NCBI RefSeq assembly: GCF_003286085.1
Contig: NW_020825552.1
Span: 48,287-112,286 of the forward strand
Direction of reading: 5' to 3'
Length of the DNA stretch: 64,000 bases
DNA from: Drosophila persimilis
Taxonomy: Eukaryota > Arthropoda > Insecta > Diptera > Drosophilidae
Position 1 is the first letter of the stretch. Every line of letters starts with the position of its first letter. Position numbers and translations under genes: made by a program. The notes under the pieces were generated by a model. The model made no database searches, was not told where the DNA came from, and saw nothing but the letters and a program-made list of their open reading frames with translations. Shown one piece after another: positions 33,407-44,624 of the stretch.

Positions 33407-34911
33407 ATGGCGGTCCACCGTAGTAATGAAAATTTAGCTTCGGCATTGATCAACCAAGACTCGTTTTGACCAGTTGATAGCTACCACGCCTAGTCACCAC
33501 CGATTTCATAATACTTGCGTATGCGAACATTTGAAAAGCGAAAAGTCTTGTCCAGTGTGCAAGGCGGAATGCGACCCTGGTAGGCTGCGTTACGAAAATA
33601 ATACTCTAGCAGCAGAATTACACCTAAGTTCAGGCTCCATACCACCTAATGTTCAGGGAAACGAAGCCAATGGGACGGTACAACTAGATCCAACCTTATT
33701 ACGTTAAAAAGGGAGGACAAACAGCAGAGGTCGAGGCCGAGGAGCAACCCCTAAAAGAGGAATGTAAAAAAAGGTATCAAGCTAGTTTAGATCAATATTT
33801 ATCCGAGAGTCGACAGTCGGTTAGTAGCAACGGAAATAGGTCACCTAGTAACGCTCAACCTGAAAACCTTACGAATTACATCCATTCGGTCATGCAAAAC
33901 CAGGAGAAATCTATGATGGAAAACCTTAGTTCGTTCATAAAAGCTTCCATCGAACAAACTATACAGGCCCAATTTTCCAATATGAATTTAGCCACAGCCG
34001 CTACTACGGGTAACGGAGGTCCCTCAGTGTCACACAGTAATGTTAGACGAGAGGTAGACAGTGATAGTTACATGGTTAGAGGCGATTCCCAAGGAAGAAC
34101 TCCTAGGAGTAGTCAAACAGCCGGAAATGTAGCACCGGCAAATTTGATGGTTCTCGAGACGCAATGCACGTAGAAGAATTTCTATATCGCGTTCGTGCCC
34201 TTACGGGACAGACTCTGGGGAATGACGATCAGTTACTTTGCGACAATCTGCATCTGCTTTTCACAGGCAAGGCCAGCGGTTGGTTCTGGGATTTTCATCG
34301 AAGAAACCACCAATACTCCTGGCCATCGTTCTGTACAGCATTTAGACAAAGATTCGACGATCAGAAAGATGATTTGGACCTTTGGGAAACGTCAACAGAT
34401 GGACAACGAATCCTTCGAAGATTTTCAGTCAGCCATTGAAAAGTTAGTGGCACGACTTTCACAGGAGAGAAGCGAACTCAAGCTGATCGATATTCTTAAG
34501 CAGAATGCGAAAAGTGCTCTGCGATTTGAGCTGTTGCATTTAAAAAGGCAGAATAGAAGTGAGTTGAGGGAGGAAGTTAAAAAGCATGAACACTTCTGTA
34601 AAGATGCTGGCAACTTTCTACAGAGAAACCGGGTAACTAGACCCCATGTATCAGAAATTCAGAGTGAGGAAGAAGAACTAGAAGAAGAGAGTATCTCCGA
34701 ACTACGCCGCAAGCGGTTTGTTTGCTGGAATTGCGACAAAACAGGCCATCGGTTTGAAGATTGCGTAGCAGAACGCCGAATCTTCTGTTATGGCTGCGGG
34801 GCGAAAAATACTTTTAAGCCAAAGTGCGAAAAATGTAACCCATCGGAAAACCGAAAGCGGGATGCGCAAAACAAAACCACACTGGCGCATCCGACAATGA
34901 TGACAGAATGA
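33407..34911 (+). pseudogene. gag: E gag with RING-H2-like N-terminus
   Basis: It starts MAVHRSNENLASAL, stops at TGA 33467, and resumes in another frame with HHRFHNTCVCEHLKSEKSC then PVCK. This is the second half of a RING-H2 cross-brace. The capsid frame has MHVEEFLYRVRALTG and GWFWDFHRRN. A one-base frameshift near 34395 moves to FEDFQSAIEKLVARL, then two knuckles, CWNCDKTGHRFEDC and CYGCGAKNTFKPKC. A 35-bp deletion at about 34142, absent from the inverted copy, also breaks the frame. The shared TGA and frameshift show that E was dead before duplication. Confidence 0.78.
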
Positions 34912-35112
34912 AAGAGCAAACTTTCCAAGAAAACACCTCCAACCCGGATTGTCCAAAAATTCGATCTAATAGGTCCCTGGTAGAGGCACAAAACCCAGAC
35001 GGAGGGGATAGATATAGATGGTGAAAGTTCCCAATCAGATAAGCTACGATTAAAGTATCAACCAAAACGTTCGACCATACGATTAAGGCAATTCTGGACC
35101 AAGGTAAAGAAG

Positions 35113-35396
35113 GTGCGAAAGAGACTTGTCTCGTCGGTCCTTTTGAGCTCCGATAACAGATTATTTATAGAACTAAGCATAGAAGAACAAAACTTCATGG
35201 CCTTGCTAGATTCGGGGGCGACGATAAGCTGTCTTGGAAGTGAAGCCGCTAAATCGTTCGCGCAACACGCTAAGGCAAAGAAATGCGGAAATATTCGAAC
35301 GGCCAATAATGAATCTTGTAAAGTCGTAGCGAAAATTACAGTTCCCATAACTTTTCGCGATCATACTAAGGAGATAGCATTTTTCATAATACCAGC
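35113..35396 (+). pseudogene. pol: E aspartic protease (interrupted)
   Basis: The frame has NFMALLDSGATISCLG, the active-site DSG triad. It continues to IAFFIIPA, where element F interrupts it. Past the insertion the frame continues at 41865 (LKQNVYLGIDFW), completing the protease end and linker to RT. Confidence 0.85.
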
Positions 35397-35789
35397 TATT
35401 GCCGCGCCGGGCAACGCCTCCAAATCTGGGGCCGTACGTTTGATGAGCCTCCCGTGTTCAATACGCCTCCCGTGGTTTTGTTCTTTAAATCGGTTTTATT
35501 CATTTGTTTGTTTCACTTATTTATTCATTTACAATATCGGGCGGGTGTTAAACTACGAGAGCTAGCGCTAAAAAACTTGTACCGCTTCAGTGCTTTTTCT
35601 GCTGCCTTTTGTTTTCGTTCTTCCTTCTTCCTGCCTTTGTCTGCCCTTCGCCCTAATTAACCCTTTGCTCAGCGCTGTTAATGTTTGTGCTGTTAACGCA
35701 GTGATATTCAGGGCTGTTAGGCGCAGTGATATTCAGGACTGTTAGGCGCAGTGATATTTAGAGCTGCCGCTGCGGTTTCTGCCGTAACA
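35397..35789 (-). repeat. F 3' LTR
   Basis: Partner of 41472-41864. On the plus strand it starts TATTGCCGCGCC and ends GCCGTAACA. It carries a direct repeat of GGCGCAGTGATATT near 35710-35760. Confidence 0.92.
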
Positions 35790-38700
35790 TTCCCCCCTTC
35801 GCAAACTTCGTCGCTTGTCGTGATGTTTGCCAAACTTCTGGTTACGCCTTGATCCATTAGTGGGTTCGTTGTCCTCACGTCTAACTTGGCCAGTTTAACT
35901 ATTGGCCGAGTTAGCAGTCCAGATGCGGTGCGGATCACCGCGCTTCGGGCGATCCCGTCCTTGGCTACTCGAAGGTCCATGATGACGCCTTTCCTCCACT
36001 GCACCTTGGGGCTTGTTTCGTCCGCTAGAACCACGACGTCTCCGAGTTGGAACGGGTTGGTTGGGGTTCCATGCCATTTGGTTCGTGTCGTCAGGCACGG
36101 GAGGTACTCCTTCAGGCATCGTTTTCTGAAGCTGTCCACGATCTGCCCTGCAATGCGAAAACTCTTACCAAGCATAGCTCCTATTGCGCTGCCGTCGCTC
36201 TTTGCTGCCATCGAGCTGGTCTCTGCTCTCAGAAAGTGATTCGGTGTAAGTACGTCGGCTTCCGGACACTCCAACGGCACGTAAGTCAGGGGTCGGGAAT
36301 TTAGCATATTTTCTATCTTTGCTAGTGCTGTTCTCAGCACTGGTTCTTGTACGTGCGTCTCCTCTAATATTTCGTCTAGTATGGATTTCACCGATCTGAT
36401 CATTCTTTCCCACGCACCTCCCATGTGGGGTGCTCCTGGGGGTATGAAGGACCATTCTATTTGCGGGTACTTGGTTTCCAGTTCGTTCGGTAGAATTCTT
36501 TCAATTTCTTCTCGTAGTAGGCGGCTGGCTCCTCGGAAGTTCGTCCCGTTGTCCGACACGATTCTCTTGGGGACTCCTCGACGGGCTACGAACATTTCCA
36601 ATGTTAGCATGAAGGCGTCTGTTGACAGGGAGTTTGCCAGCTCGATGTGTACTGCTCGCACGGTGAGGCACGTGAATAGTACTCCCCATCGTTTCTCGCG
36701 TCGTCTTCCTACGTTTACCTCCAGTGGTCCGAAGTAGTCGATACCTGTGTTTGTGAATGGCAATTCGTTGATTGCTAGCCTCTCTGGTGGTAGGCTTCCC
36801 ATCTCCGGTGCCTCTGGAAGCGCTCTTTTATTGCGGCATCTTTGGCAGGTTTTCGCTACGGCGCGAACTCTTGCTCGCAGTCCTGGTATGTGGTACAATT
36901 GTCGCATCTCGTTGACGACGATCTCAGTAAGCTGATGCTGAAACTTCCGATGGAAATAATCAATGAGAAGATTAGTGACGTTATGTCCTCCGGGTAGAAT
37001 TACTGGCCGTTTCAGGTTTCTCGTTATGCCGATCGACTTATCTATGCGGCCGCGTATTCTCAGTACGCCTGTTTCATCGAGGTACGGCGATAATTTGTAG
37101 ATCGAACTTTTCTTACTCACGATTCTTCCTTGTCGTAGAAGAGCCATTTCTTCAGAGTAATTCTCTTCTTGTACCATCCGGTATATAACGATGTTGACAT
37201 CTTCCATGTTGCGAAAGCGTGCGGCTAAATTTGCCTCCTCTGATGCGAAATCTCTTTTGCGTATTTTGTCCAGAAATCTCATCACGCATCTCAGGGCTCC
37301 CGTGAACTTTTCCCATTTGCTAAAGCGACATACATTTGAGATTATGCTACTCAGCTTTGATGGTGGTTTCGGCGTATCTGTCCATTCGTGTACGTGTATC
37401 CGTTCCAGATTACTCGGGTTGAGCTGTGTAGTTGGCCAGTGTTCTTCCTCGTCAAATAGGAACGCCGGACCGGAGAACCATCTCGCTTCCGGTTGGAAAC
37501 TCGACTCTTTGGTAGACTTCGTTCCATCGTCTGCTACGTTCAGAGCGGATGGAACCCATTTCCATTCTGATATGTCCGAGGTTTCCAAGATCTCTCCAAT
37601 TCGGAGCGCGACGAACTGATGGTACTTTCGGGCGTCCGAACATATCCAATACAACACGTTCTTGGAGTCGGTCCAAAAAACACGTCGCTTGACCTCGACG
37701 GAGAGCTCCTGTGTTATGAGTTTAGCTAGTCGTAGGCCGAGGATCGCTGCCATAAGCTCCATCCTGGGAATCGAAATTGGTTTCAATGGTGCCACTCTTG
37801 TCTTGGATGCGAGTAGTGTGCATCTGACTTCTCCTCTTTGTTCGATCCTTATGTAGGCGACGGCTGCAAAGGCGTTTATGCTCGCGTCTGTAAAGATGTG
37901 TAATTGGATATTAGATGTTTCTTTCGTTAGACCGAGATATCGTGGAACCCTTAATTCTTCGATGTTTTGTAGTTGCCGTGCCCATATCATCCAACGTTGA
38001 CGTTCGCTTTCTTCGACCTGTTCATCCCAGCCTACGGCCGACCTCCACACGTCCTGCAGTATTATCTTTGCCTGTATAATATAGAACCCCAGTAGTCCTA
38101 AGGGATCGAAGATGGTCATGACTGTACGTAGAATTGACCGCTTCGTCACAGTTTTCGCTTCGTCGTATATGTCATTCGGAAACTTATTGACGAAGGTGAA
38201 GTAATCATTCCTTGGATGCCACCACATGCCAAGCACTCGTTCTCGTCTTGTTGAGTCCGTCATCTCGATGGGTCGTTCTTGATGATCTCCATCTCCTGAG
38301 AGCGCTCTCATCACAGTGCTCGAGTTAGATATCCATCCTCTCATCTCGAAGCCTCCTTCTTTATGTATGTTCCTCACTGCCAGCGCTAGACGGACCATTT
38401 CGTCTTCTGAGTCACAGCTTTGGAGCCAGTCATCTACAAAGGTGTTGCGAAGTATGGCCTCTACTTCCTCTCTTTGTTCCTCGATGAACCTTTCAGCGTT
38501 CCTATCTCTCACGTAGGTCGCTGCTGCTGGGGAACAAGAGGCACCAAAGGTCATTACGCTCATTACGTACCTATCCGGTTCTCGACTGGTGTCACCGTAT
38601 CTCCAGAGAAACTGCTGTGAGCTTTGATCCTCCGAACGTATCCTAACCTGGTGAAACATTTCTCTAATATCTCCGCAGATGCCAATAGACTTCTCTCGAA

Positions 38701-39151
38701 AGCGCGATATTACTCCTACCAGCGATGGCAATTGGTCGGGGCCCTTTAGTAGCATTGAATTAAGAGCGATGCCTTCCACTTTGGCTGCTGCATCCCATAC
38801 GAGTCTTAATTTGCCTTTGTTCGGGTTCTTAGTCACGAATACGGGCAGATACCAGGAGCGTTTGCCTTCGACCATTTCATCTTTTTCCAGTTTTCGGACG
38901 TAGCCGATGTCTTCGTACCTCTTAATCTGTTCGTTTACGAACTCTCGTAGCACCTTATCGCGTGTCATACGAGATTCTAGGCACCGAAGTCGTCGCATTG
39001 CCATCTCTCTGGAGGAAGGAAGTTCCACGTTGTCGTACCGCCAGAGGAGTCCTGTCTCCCATCTCTTCATTTCGCTGCTAAACCTCGTGCAATTTTCCAG
39101 TATTGTTTTTGCTCTTTCATCCTCTTTGGACCTGAGTGTGCTCTTCGCCAT
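35717..39151 (-). CDS. pol: F Pol polyprotein: RT, RNase H, integrase
   Basis: 1,144 codons on the minus strand. The RT has KGKLRLVWDAAAKVE, GICGDIREMFHQV and catalytic FVDDWLQS. RNase H has HIFTDASINAFAA, RMELMAAILG and FWTDSKNVLYWI. The integrase has the HHCC-type domain (HRKFQHQL, CQRCRN), GIDYFGPL, RIVSDNGTNFRG and GAPHMGGAWERM with the Glu. LNSRPLTYV and a VQWRKGVI tail domain follow. The last ~24 codons run into the LTR. In the other copies the same frame is continuous with Gag-protease, so the ATG at 39151 is probably internal and a 4-bp deletion just upstream cut the polyprotein. Confidence 0.9.
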   Translation of the reverse strand: MAKSTLRSKEDERAKTILENCTRFSSEMKRWETGLLWRYDNVELPSSREMAMRRLRCLESRMTRDKVLREFVNEQIKRYEDIGYVRKLEKDEMVEGKRSWYLPVFVTKNPNKGKLRLVWDAAAKVEGIALNSMLLKGPDQLPSLVGVISRFREKSIGICGDIREMFHQVRIRSEDQSSQQFLWRYGDTSREPDRYVMSVMTFGASCSPAAATYVRDRNAERFIEEQREEVEAILRNTFVDDWLQSCDSEDEMVRLALAVRNIHKEGGFEMRGWISNSSTVMRALSGDGDHQERPIEMTDSTRRERVLGMWWHPRNDYFTFVNKFPNDIYDEAKTVTKRSILRTVMTIFDPLGLLGFYIIQAKIILQDVWRSAVGWDEQVEESERQRWMIWARQLQNIEELRVPRYLGLTKETSNIQLHIFTDASINAFAAVAYIRIEQRGEVRCTLLASKTRVAPLKPISIPRMELMAAILGLRLAKLITQELSVEVKRRVFWTDSKNVLYWICSDARKYHQFVALRIGEILETSDISEWKWVPSALNVADDGTKSTKESSFQPEARWFSGPAFLFDEEEHWPTTQLNPSNLERIHVHEWTDTPKPPSKLSSIISNVCRFSKWEKFTGALRCVMRFLDKIRKRDFASEEANLAARFRNMEDVNIVIYRMVQEENYSEEMALLRQGRIVSKKSSIYKLSPYLDETGVLRIRGRIDKSIGITRNLKRPVILPGGHNVTNLLIDYFHRKFQHQLTEIVVNEMRQLYHIPGLRARVRAVAKTCQRCRNKRALPEAPEMGSLPPERLAINELPFTNTGIDYFGPLEVNVGRRREKRWGVLFTCLTVRAVHIELANSLSTDAFMLTLEMFVARRGVPKRIVSDNGTNFRGASRLLREEIERILPNELETKYPQIEWSFIPPGAPHMGGAWERMIRSVKSILDEILEETHVQEPVLRTALAKIENMLNSRPLTYVPLECPEADVLTPNHFLRAETSSMAAKSDGSAIGAMLGKSFRIAGQIVDSFRKRCLKEYLPCLTTRTKWHGTPTNPFQLGDVVVLADETSPKVQWRKGVIMDLRVAKDGIARSAVIRTASGLLTRPIVKLAKLDVRTTNPLMDQGVTRSLANITTSDEVCEGGNVTAETAAAALNITAPNSPEYHCA

Positions 39152-39168
39152 GTTTATGCCAACCGCGT

Positions 39169-41331
39169 CTAACTCTCTTTTACAAGAGTGTCCAGCTGTG
39201 GGTGTTTATTACATTCGCATACGTGCATTACCCGCGGACTCGCTGGCCCGTCGCCCTTTCTGCGGCCATAAACAGACCACCCCAACCTGGACTTGGCGGC
39301 GATAAATTCGGAATTCTCGCTTTCTTTGACGGTCAGTGGCACTCCAAGTTTCACGTTGTCCAATCCGATGATCAATGACGCTCTCACGTCCTTGTAGCTG
39401 AGTATCGGTAGCTTTTCCAGGTGCGAATGGGATTTTAGGATTGAGTCGTCCAGCGTCTGCTTCGGCAGATCCAGGTTTTTTACAGTTCTCGCGTTTTGAA
39501 GCGTGAATCTGCGAGCCACATTGTCCCTTGGAGAGATCGCTAGGCTTATCCATTTGGATTGAGATTCTCTCTGCGTGATGTCTCCAGTCCAGCGTAGGCA
39601 TAGCTTTTCCGAGGGGCCATCGATACCTAGTTTTTCCGTTATCTCCGTCTCGATTAGGGTACAGGCGGATCCTTCGTCTATCAGTGCGAACACTTGCATT
39701 TGGCCGTTCGGTCCATACAATGTTAAGGGGACGTATCTAAACAACGCAGCTTCGTTCTGCATCGTGTGCAGTACCGTAGTGCTTTCCTTCGGTCTATTCT
39801 CTACCCTAGAGCTTTGCTGGTTACTGTTGTGGAGGAGAAAATGGTGCTTTCTCGAGCAGCCGTCGACGGAACATACTCTTGTTGACTTACAGTGCCTTAT
39901 AAAGTGTTTGCCAAGGCACCTCCAGCATAGCTTATTTTCTCTGACGAAGTTCCATCTACCTGGCCCTTCTAGCTCCAGGAACTGCTTACAGTCCTCCAAT
40001 TTGTGGGCCCCATTGCACCTACGGCAAGGCGGTTGTGCGCTGCTATCATTGTGCACCATAAGCCGGATTCTTGGGTTCTTCTCCTTCGTGCAGACTTCTT
40101 TCTCGGGTGCTACTGGCATCACGGTGCTTGCGCACGATGCGACTCGGAATAGCCAATCGTCGAAAACAGCGATATTTACCCTCGGAAGTCCAGCGCTTTG
40201 TCTGGCCCAATCCAGTTTCAAGTCGAATGGGAGTTTCTCCACAAGGTCGCGAAGTATCATTGGGTCGTTCAGATAGGCGGACAGTCCTATCGCGTCAACA
40301 GTAGCGCGATAATTTTGCACCGACAGCGCCAGGCGCACTAAGCTTTCGATGCTGCTCGATTTCACGGACGGCTCCATTCTTAGCTTCGTCTGTAGGGTGT
40401 GATATATGGCCTCTGGTCGGCCGTATAGCATTCGAAGAGTCTCGATGGCTAGTCGGACTGTTGCGGGCATCATGAGATTCTCTTGATCGCTGAGTCCGCA
40501 GCGTTCTGTGGATTGCTCGAAGTTTACTATGAACATGGGCCATTCATCGGGGTTTCCAGAAAAGCATGGTAGATCCTTGTTGATGACTTGTCTTGCGGCT
40601 ATCTGGGATGCTGTCAAGCATCTCTCCGCCCCCGCTGGCGCGACCGCTTGATTACTCCCGTACGCGTACGGGTCCAAAATATTTCGACTCGTACTTGGGT
40701 AATACTGTGCAGTCGGGGCGCGAATGAAGGGGTTTTGCCCATGCAGGTTAGTACCCAGCGCCGGTGCGGCCATTGGATGCCACATAGCGCCGACTGGCAT
40801 TGTCTTGTTCGGATTCAGCCCAGTAGGCATTCCAGTCCGCGTGGCTTCCGTGGGTCCTGACATGTGGACTCCGGTCCAGTTGGGAACCGCTCTGTCCCAG
40901 CCTCCGTTGATTACCGTGGAGCTCATGAGCCCTCCTGCTTGAGGCAGTCTGGAATGCGTCGGGATGGAGCGCATTCCCTCGAAGGCCGTGGCGTACGTCG
41001 GCCTTCCTAATGCATCCGCTCTCTGCTGAGCGAACGTTTCCCAGCTATCTAAAAGGCTCGTTCTTGGTGAGAAGGCTTGATCCACCCCTCCTCCTTGGTT
41101 GGTATGCTCTGGTGCTTGATGGCTCGTTGGGGCTGTGGTGGACACGTTAGGTGTGGCCGTTGTTGCCGCCGAGATCACATCTATATATGTATCCCTAACG
41201 CGATGAGTTTCCCTTGCACCTCCCTCAGTCTCGGAACACGCACCAAGCATCTTTTCTGGCACATTTATTTCTCCTAATCCACACGGGGTCTCACCGCCAG
41301 ATTCCGACTGCTGACCTTTGACGCCGTCCAT
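39169..41331 (-). CDS. gag: F Gag and protease
   Basis: 720 codons from MDGVKGQQSES. A Pro/Thr/Gly-rich N-terminus (1-230) precedes the capsid-type core (KDLPCFSGNPDEWPMFIVNF, about 255-400). A zinc-binding region follows with CRRCNGAHKLEDC and CWRCLGKHFIRHC. The retropepsin has VFALIDEGSACTLIE (DEG in place of DSG, as seen in BEL/Pao proteases) and SLIIGLDN. The ORF ends at LDTLVKES because of a 4-bp deletion. The copies at 47060 and 56930 read ...VKETSLDAVGINMAK straight into pol. Confidence 0.88.
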   Translation of the reverse strand: MDGVKGQQSESGGETPCGLGEINVPEKMLGACSETEGGARETHRVRDTYIDVISAATTATPNVSTTAPTSHQAPEHTNQGGGVDQAFSPRTSLLDSWETFAQQRADALGRPTYATAFEGMRSIPTHSRLPQAGGLMSSTVINGGWDRAVPNWTGVHMSGPTEATRTGMPTGLNPNKTMPVGAMWHPMAAPALGTNLHGQNPFIRAPTAQYYPSTSRNILDPYAYGSNQAVAPAGAERCLTASQIAARQVINKDLPCFSGNPDEWPMFIVNFEQSTERCGLSDQENLMMPATVRLAIETLRMLYGRPEAIYHTLQTKLRMEPSVKSSSIESLVRLALSVQNYRATVDAIGLSAYLNDPMILRDLVEKLPFDLKLDWARQSAGLPRVNIAVFDDWLFRVASCASTVMPVAPEKEVCTKEKNPRIRLMVHNDSSAQPPCRRCNGAHKLEDCKQFLELEGPGRWNFVRENKLCWRCLGKHFIRHCKSTRVCSVDGCSRKHHFLLHNSNQQSSRVENRPKESTTVLHTMQNEAALFRYVPLTLYGPNGQMQVFALIDEGSACTLIETEITEKLGIDGPSEKLCLRWTGDITQRESQSKWISLAISPRDNVARRFTLQNARTVKNLDLPKQTLDDSILKSHSHLEKLPILSYKDVRASLIIGLDNVKLGVPLTVKESENSEFIAAKSRLGWSVYGRRKGDGPASPRVMHVCECNKHPQLDTLVKES

Positions 41332-41471
41332 TTTACTCCGGTGTCTTTTTTGTACAGTCCTGCAAAGTCGAATCCCTCGTGACGCAGCTGACTGCGTCGC
41401 ACGCCGATCTTCTTTCTGTCGGTCGTAATTATTCGATTTGCTCTCTGTTGCGCAGGAAAAGTTTTTTAGAA

Positions 41472-41864
41472 TATTGCCGCGCCGGGCAACGCCTCCAAAT
41501 CTGGGGCCGTACGTTTGATAAGCCTCCCGTGTTCAATACGCCTCCCGGGGTTTTGTTCTTTAAATCGGTTTTATTCATTTGTTTGTTTCACTTATTTATT
41601 CATTTACAATGTCGGGCGGGTGTTAAACTACGAGAGCTAGCGCTAAAAAACTTGTACCGCTTCAGTGCTTTTTCTGCTGCCTTTTGTTTTCGTTCTTCCT
41701 TCTTCCTGCCTTTGTCTGCCCTTCGCCCTAATTAACCCTTTGCTCAGCGCTGTTAATGTTTGTGCTGTTAACGCAGTGATATTCAGGGCTGTTAGGCGCA
41801 GTGATATTCAGGACTGTTAGGCGCAGTGATATTTAGAGCTGCCGCTGCGGTTTCTGCCGTAACA
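41472..41864 (-). repeat. F 5' LTR
   Basis: Partner of 35397-35789, 393 bp. It differs at about three sites (for example GATAAG against GATGAG near 41518). Confidence 0.92.
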
Positions 41865-44624
41865 CCAGCCTTGAAACAAAATGTGTATTTAGGAATTGAT
41901 TTCTGGACAGAATTCGGTCTGGTAGCAAGGCTTTTAACGGATAGATCTGTGGTACAAGAATTAGACGTAGGAAAGGAAACCAAGGCTTCGGAATCACCGC
42001 CTGTACATGATCTAAGCAAAGACCAAAAGGTTAGACTAGAATCCGTGATTCATTCGTTTCCTTCGTTTGAAAGGGAAGGATTAGGACGTACGAAAGCTAT
42101 CCAACACACGATCGAAATGGTACCCGATAGACCAGTTAAACAACGCCATTGGCCGATTTCACCCGCAAAGGAAAAGTTAATGTTTGACGAAGTGGATAAA
42201 ATGCTGGCCTTAGACGTGATCGAGGAATCGAATAGTTCCTGGAGTAGCAATTGCGTTTTAGTTAAGAAAGGTACGAAAAACCGATTATGTTTAGATTCCC
42301 GAGAAATTAATAAGAACACTCGCAAAGATGCCTACCCTTTACCACACATAGATGGCATTCTTAGTATATTACCACCAGCCAAATACATAACGGGACTTGA
42401 CATGAAACACGCATACTGGCAGATTCCTTTGGAAGAAAAATCTCGGCAGTATACAGCTTTTACCATTCCCAATAGGCCGCTTTACCAGTATAAGGTAATG
42501 CCGTTTGGCCTAACTAATGCCGCTCAGACGTTGTGCCGACTTATGGATCAGGTGATACCTGCACACCTCAGGAATCGGGTTTTTGTCTATTTGGACGATT
42601 TACTGGTGCTCTCAGATGACTTCGATTCACTCTTGGTGCTGTTACAAAAGGTAGCGATGCATTTGCGTAAGGCAAATCTCACGATTAATATACCCAAGTC
42701 AAACTTTTGTATACGGGAGATTACATATCTGGGGTTCATAATAGGTTATGGTCAGTTAAAGACAGATCCGGGGAAAATAAAGTCCATAATGGAGTTCCCG
42801 ATCCCAAAAACCGTGAAACAGATAAGGAGATTTCTAGGACTTTCTGGATGGTACAGACGCTTTGTCGATAACTATGCCACCGTCAGCTACCCCTTAACGG
42901 AACTACTAAAAAAGCATCAACCACTTAAGTGGAACGCATCAGCCGAAGAAGCTTTCAATAAACTCAAATCCTGCTTAACATCTGCTCCAATCCTAGCCAC
43001 CCCCGATTTTAAGAAACGCTTTTTGTTAATATGTGACGCAAGCACTTTTGGTTTGGGCTGCGTACTAGCTCAATTAAACGAGGAAGGGATAGAGTTACCT
43101 ATAGCTTTTATGTCCGAGAAACTTTCCAAGGTGCAACGAAACTTTTCGGTCACCGAACTCGAGTGATTGGCAGTGATAAAAGGAATAAAGAAGTTTAGAG
43201 CTTACGTAGAAGGACAGGATTTCCAAGTTATAACGGACCATGCGTCCCTACAATGGCTTATGAGGCAAAAAGATTTGTCAGGTCGCTTGGCCCGCTGGGC
43301 TATAAAATTACAGGGATTTAATTTTCAAATAGCACATCGTAAAGGGTCCGAAAACGTAGTGGCCGACGCGTTGTCACGCCAAGATGAGCCCGTGGTACGA
43401 AAGTTGAACGGCAACGGACCCATAGTCGACCTTACTTCTACAGAGTTTAAATCGAAAGAATACATGGATCTAATAGAACACATAAGGCTTAATCAACTTA
43501 AGTTACCCGATTTGAAGGTTGACGATAATTTGGTGTATAAAAGAACCGAACCATCCTCAGGGGACGCGATAGCAGATAAACAAACTTGGAAGCTTTGGAT
43601 TCCATCAGGTCTTACCAGCGATATAATTTCCAGGGCTCATGACCCCCCAGACGCTTCCCACAGTGGTATTGGGAAAACCGTTGAAAAAGTGAAAAGGTAC
43701 TTGTTTTGGCCAAAAATGGTTACACAAATACGAGTATATGTATCACAATGCGACGTTTGTCGCCAGACCAAAAGTGCTAAGGTCGTCTTAAGACCACCAA
43801 TGGGTAAGCCAATGAATTCAGAAAGACCTTTTCAAAAGCTTTATCTGGATTTGTTGGGCCCGTATCCGCGTTCCAAGCAAGGGAATATTGGTATCTTAAT
43901 AATCGTAGATCACAACACCAAATTTCAATTGGTATGTCCGCTCAAGAAGTTTACCTCAAGTAAGGTGTGTGACTTCCTAGAAAATATGTTATTTAGTACT
44001 TTCGGGGTCCCTGAGACTATACTCACCGATAATGGTTCACAGTTTGTCTCTGGAAATTTCAAGTCATTTCTTACCAGATTCGGGGTAACTCACCGTTGCA
44101 CTGCAATATACTCACCGCAAGCCAATGCCAGTGAACGGTTAAACCGATCCGTGTTAGCGGCTATAAGAGCGTACGTCGGCAAAGATCATACTAATTGGGA
44201 CAATAAATTACCTGAAATTAGTGCGGCGTTACGAGCCAATATCCATAGAAAGGATTATGAACTACTAAGACGACTAAATCTCCTATCGGATGACACCAGA
44301 GTCGAATATCCAGATGTAGTACAAGTATGTCGACAAGCCGCTCAGCAAAAGGTAGCTAAATCACACGAGCAGAATGCGAGGACATACAACTTACGTAGCC
44401 GGGTCCGTCAACTTAAAGTTGGAGACGTCGTGTATGCCCGGAATTTTTGTCAGAGCAACGCTTTAAAAAAGTTCAGCGCTAAGCTGGCGCCTGTGTTTAT
44501 ATTAGCCAAGGTTATTCGCCGAGTGGGGACAATGTATTACCAATTAGCTAGCGAAGATAAGAAAAACTTAGGAGTCTATCACTTAAAAGATATTCACCTT
44601 AGTAAATGGCCTTCTTCAGTTTAA
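41865..44624 (+). pseudogene. pol: E pol: RT, RNase H, integrase
   Basis: The RT has NRLCLDSREINKNT, GLDMKHAYWQI and catalytic VYLDDLLV (YLDD 42588-42599), then FLGLSGWYRRF. RNase H starts LLICDASTFGLG and is cut by TGA at 43164-43166, a Trp-to-stop change in TELE*LAV. It continues with VITDHASLQWL and VVADALSR. Integrase has HSGIGKTVEKVKRYLFW, CDVCRQTK, LDLLGPYP, ILTDNGSQFVSG and PQANASERLNR. An internal deletion at AALRANIHRKDYE removes about 20-30 residues. The tail has LKVGDVVYARN. Not functional. Confidence 0.9.

Larger units (their letters stand above)
32285..39417 (+). repeat. Giant inverted repeat, left arm
   Basis: The arm is DINE-1, E gag-protease, F 3' LTR and F pol. The same order in reverse complement occupies 56687-63862. 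The E part is 2,022 against 2,045 bp and the F part 4,021 against 4,024 bp, with only small indels and scattered substitutions. Confidence 0.88.
35397..41864 (-). mobile_element. BEL/Pao element 'F' inserted in E pol
   Basis: A 6,468-bp element with 393-bp LTRs (35397-35789 and 41472-41864), minus-strand start TGTTACGG and end GGCAATA. The target duplication CCAGC is at 35392-35396 and 41865-41869. The inner edge of the 3' LTR has the purine tract GAAGGGGGGAA. The usual TGG primer site is not evident after the 5' LTR. About three differences separate the LTRs by eye. It was nearly intact: the only obvious lesion is a 4-bp deletion near 39170. Confidence 0.9.

Noticed and set aside
35886-36239. 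Several 60-140-codon frames opposite F pol (35.9-41 kb and their copies)
   Set aside because: All are antisense to the strong BEL/Pao coding frame and repeat only because the element is duplicated.
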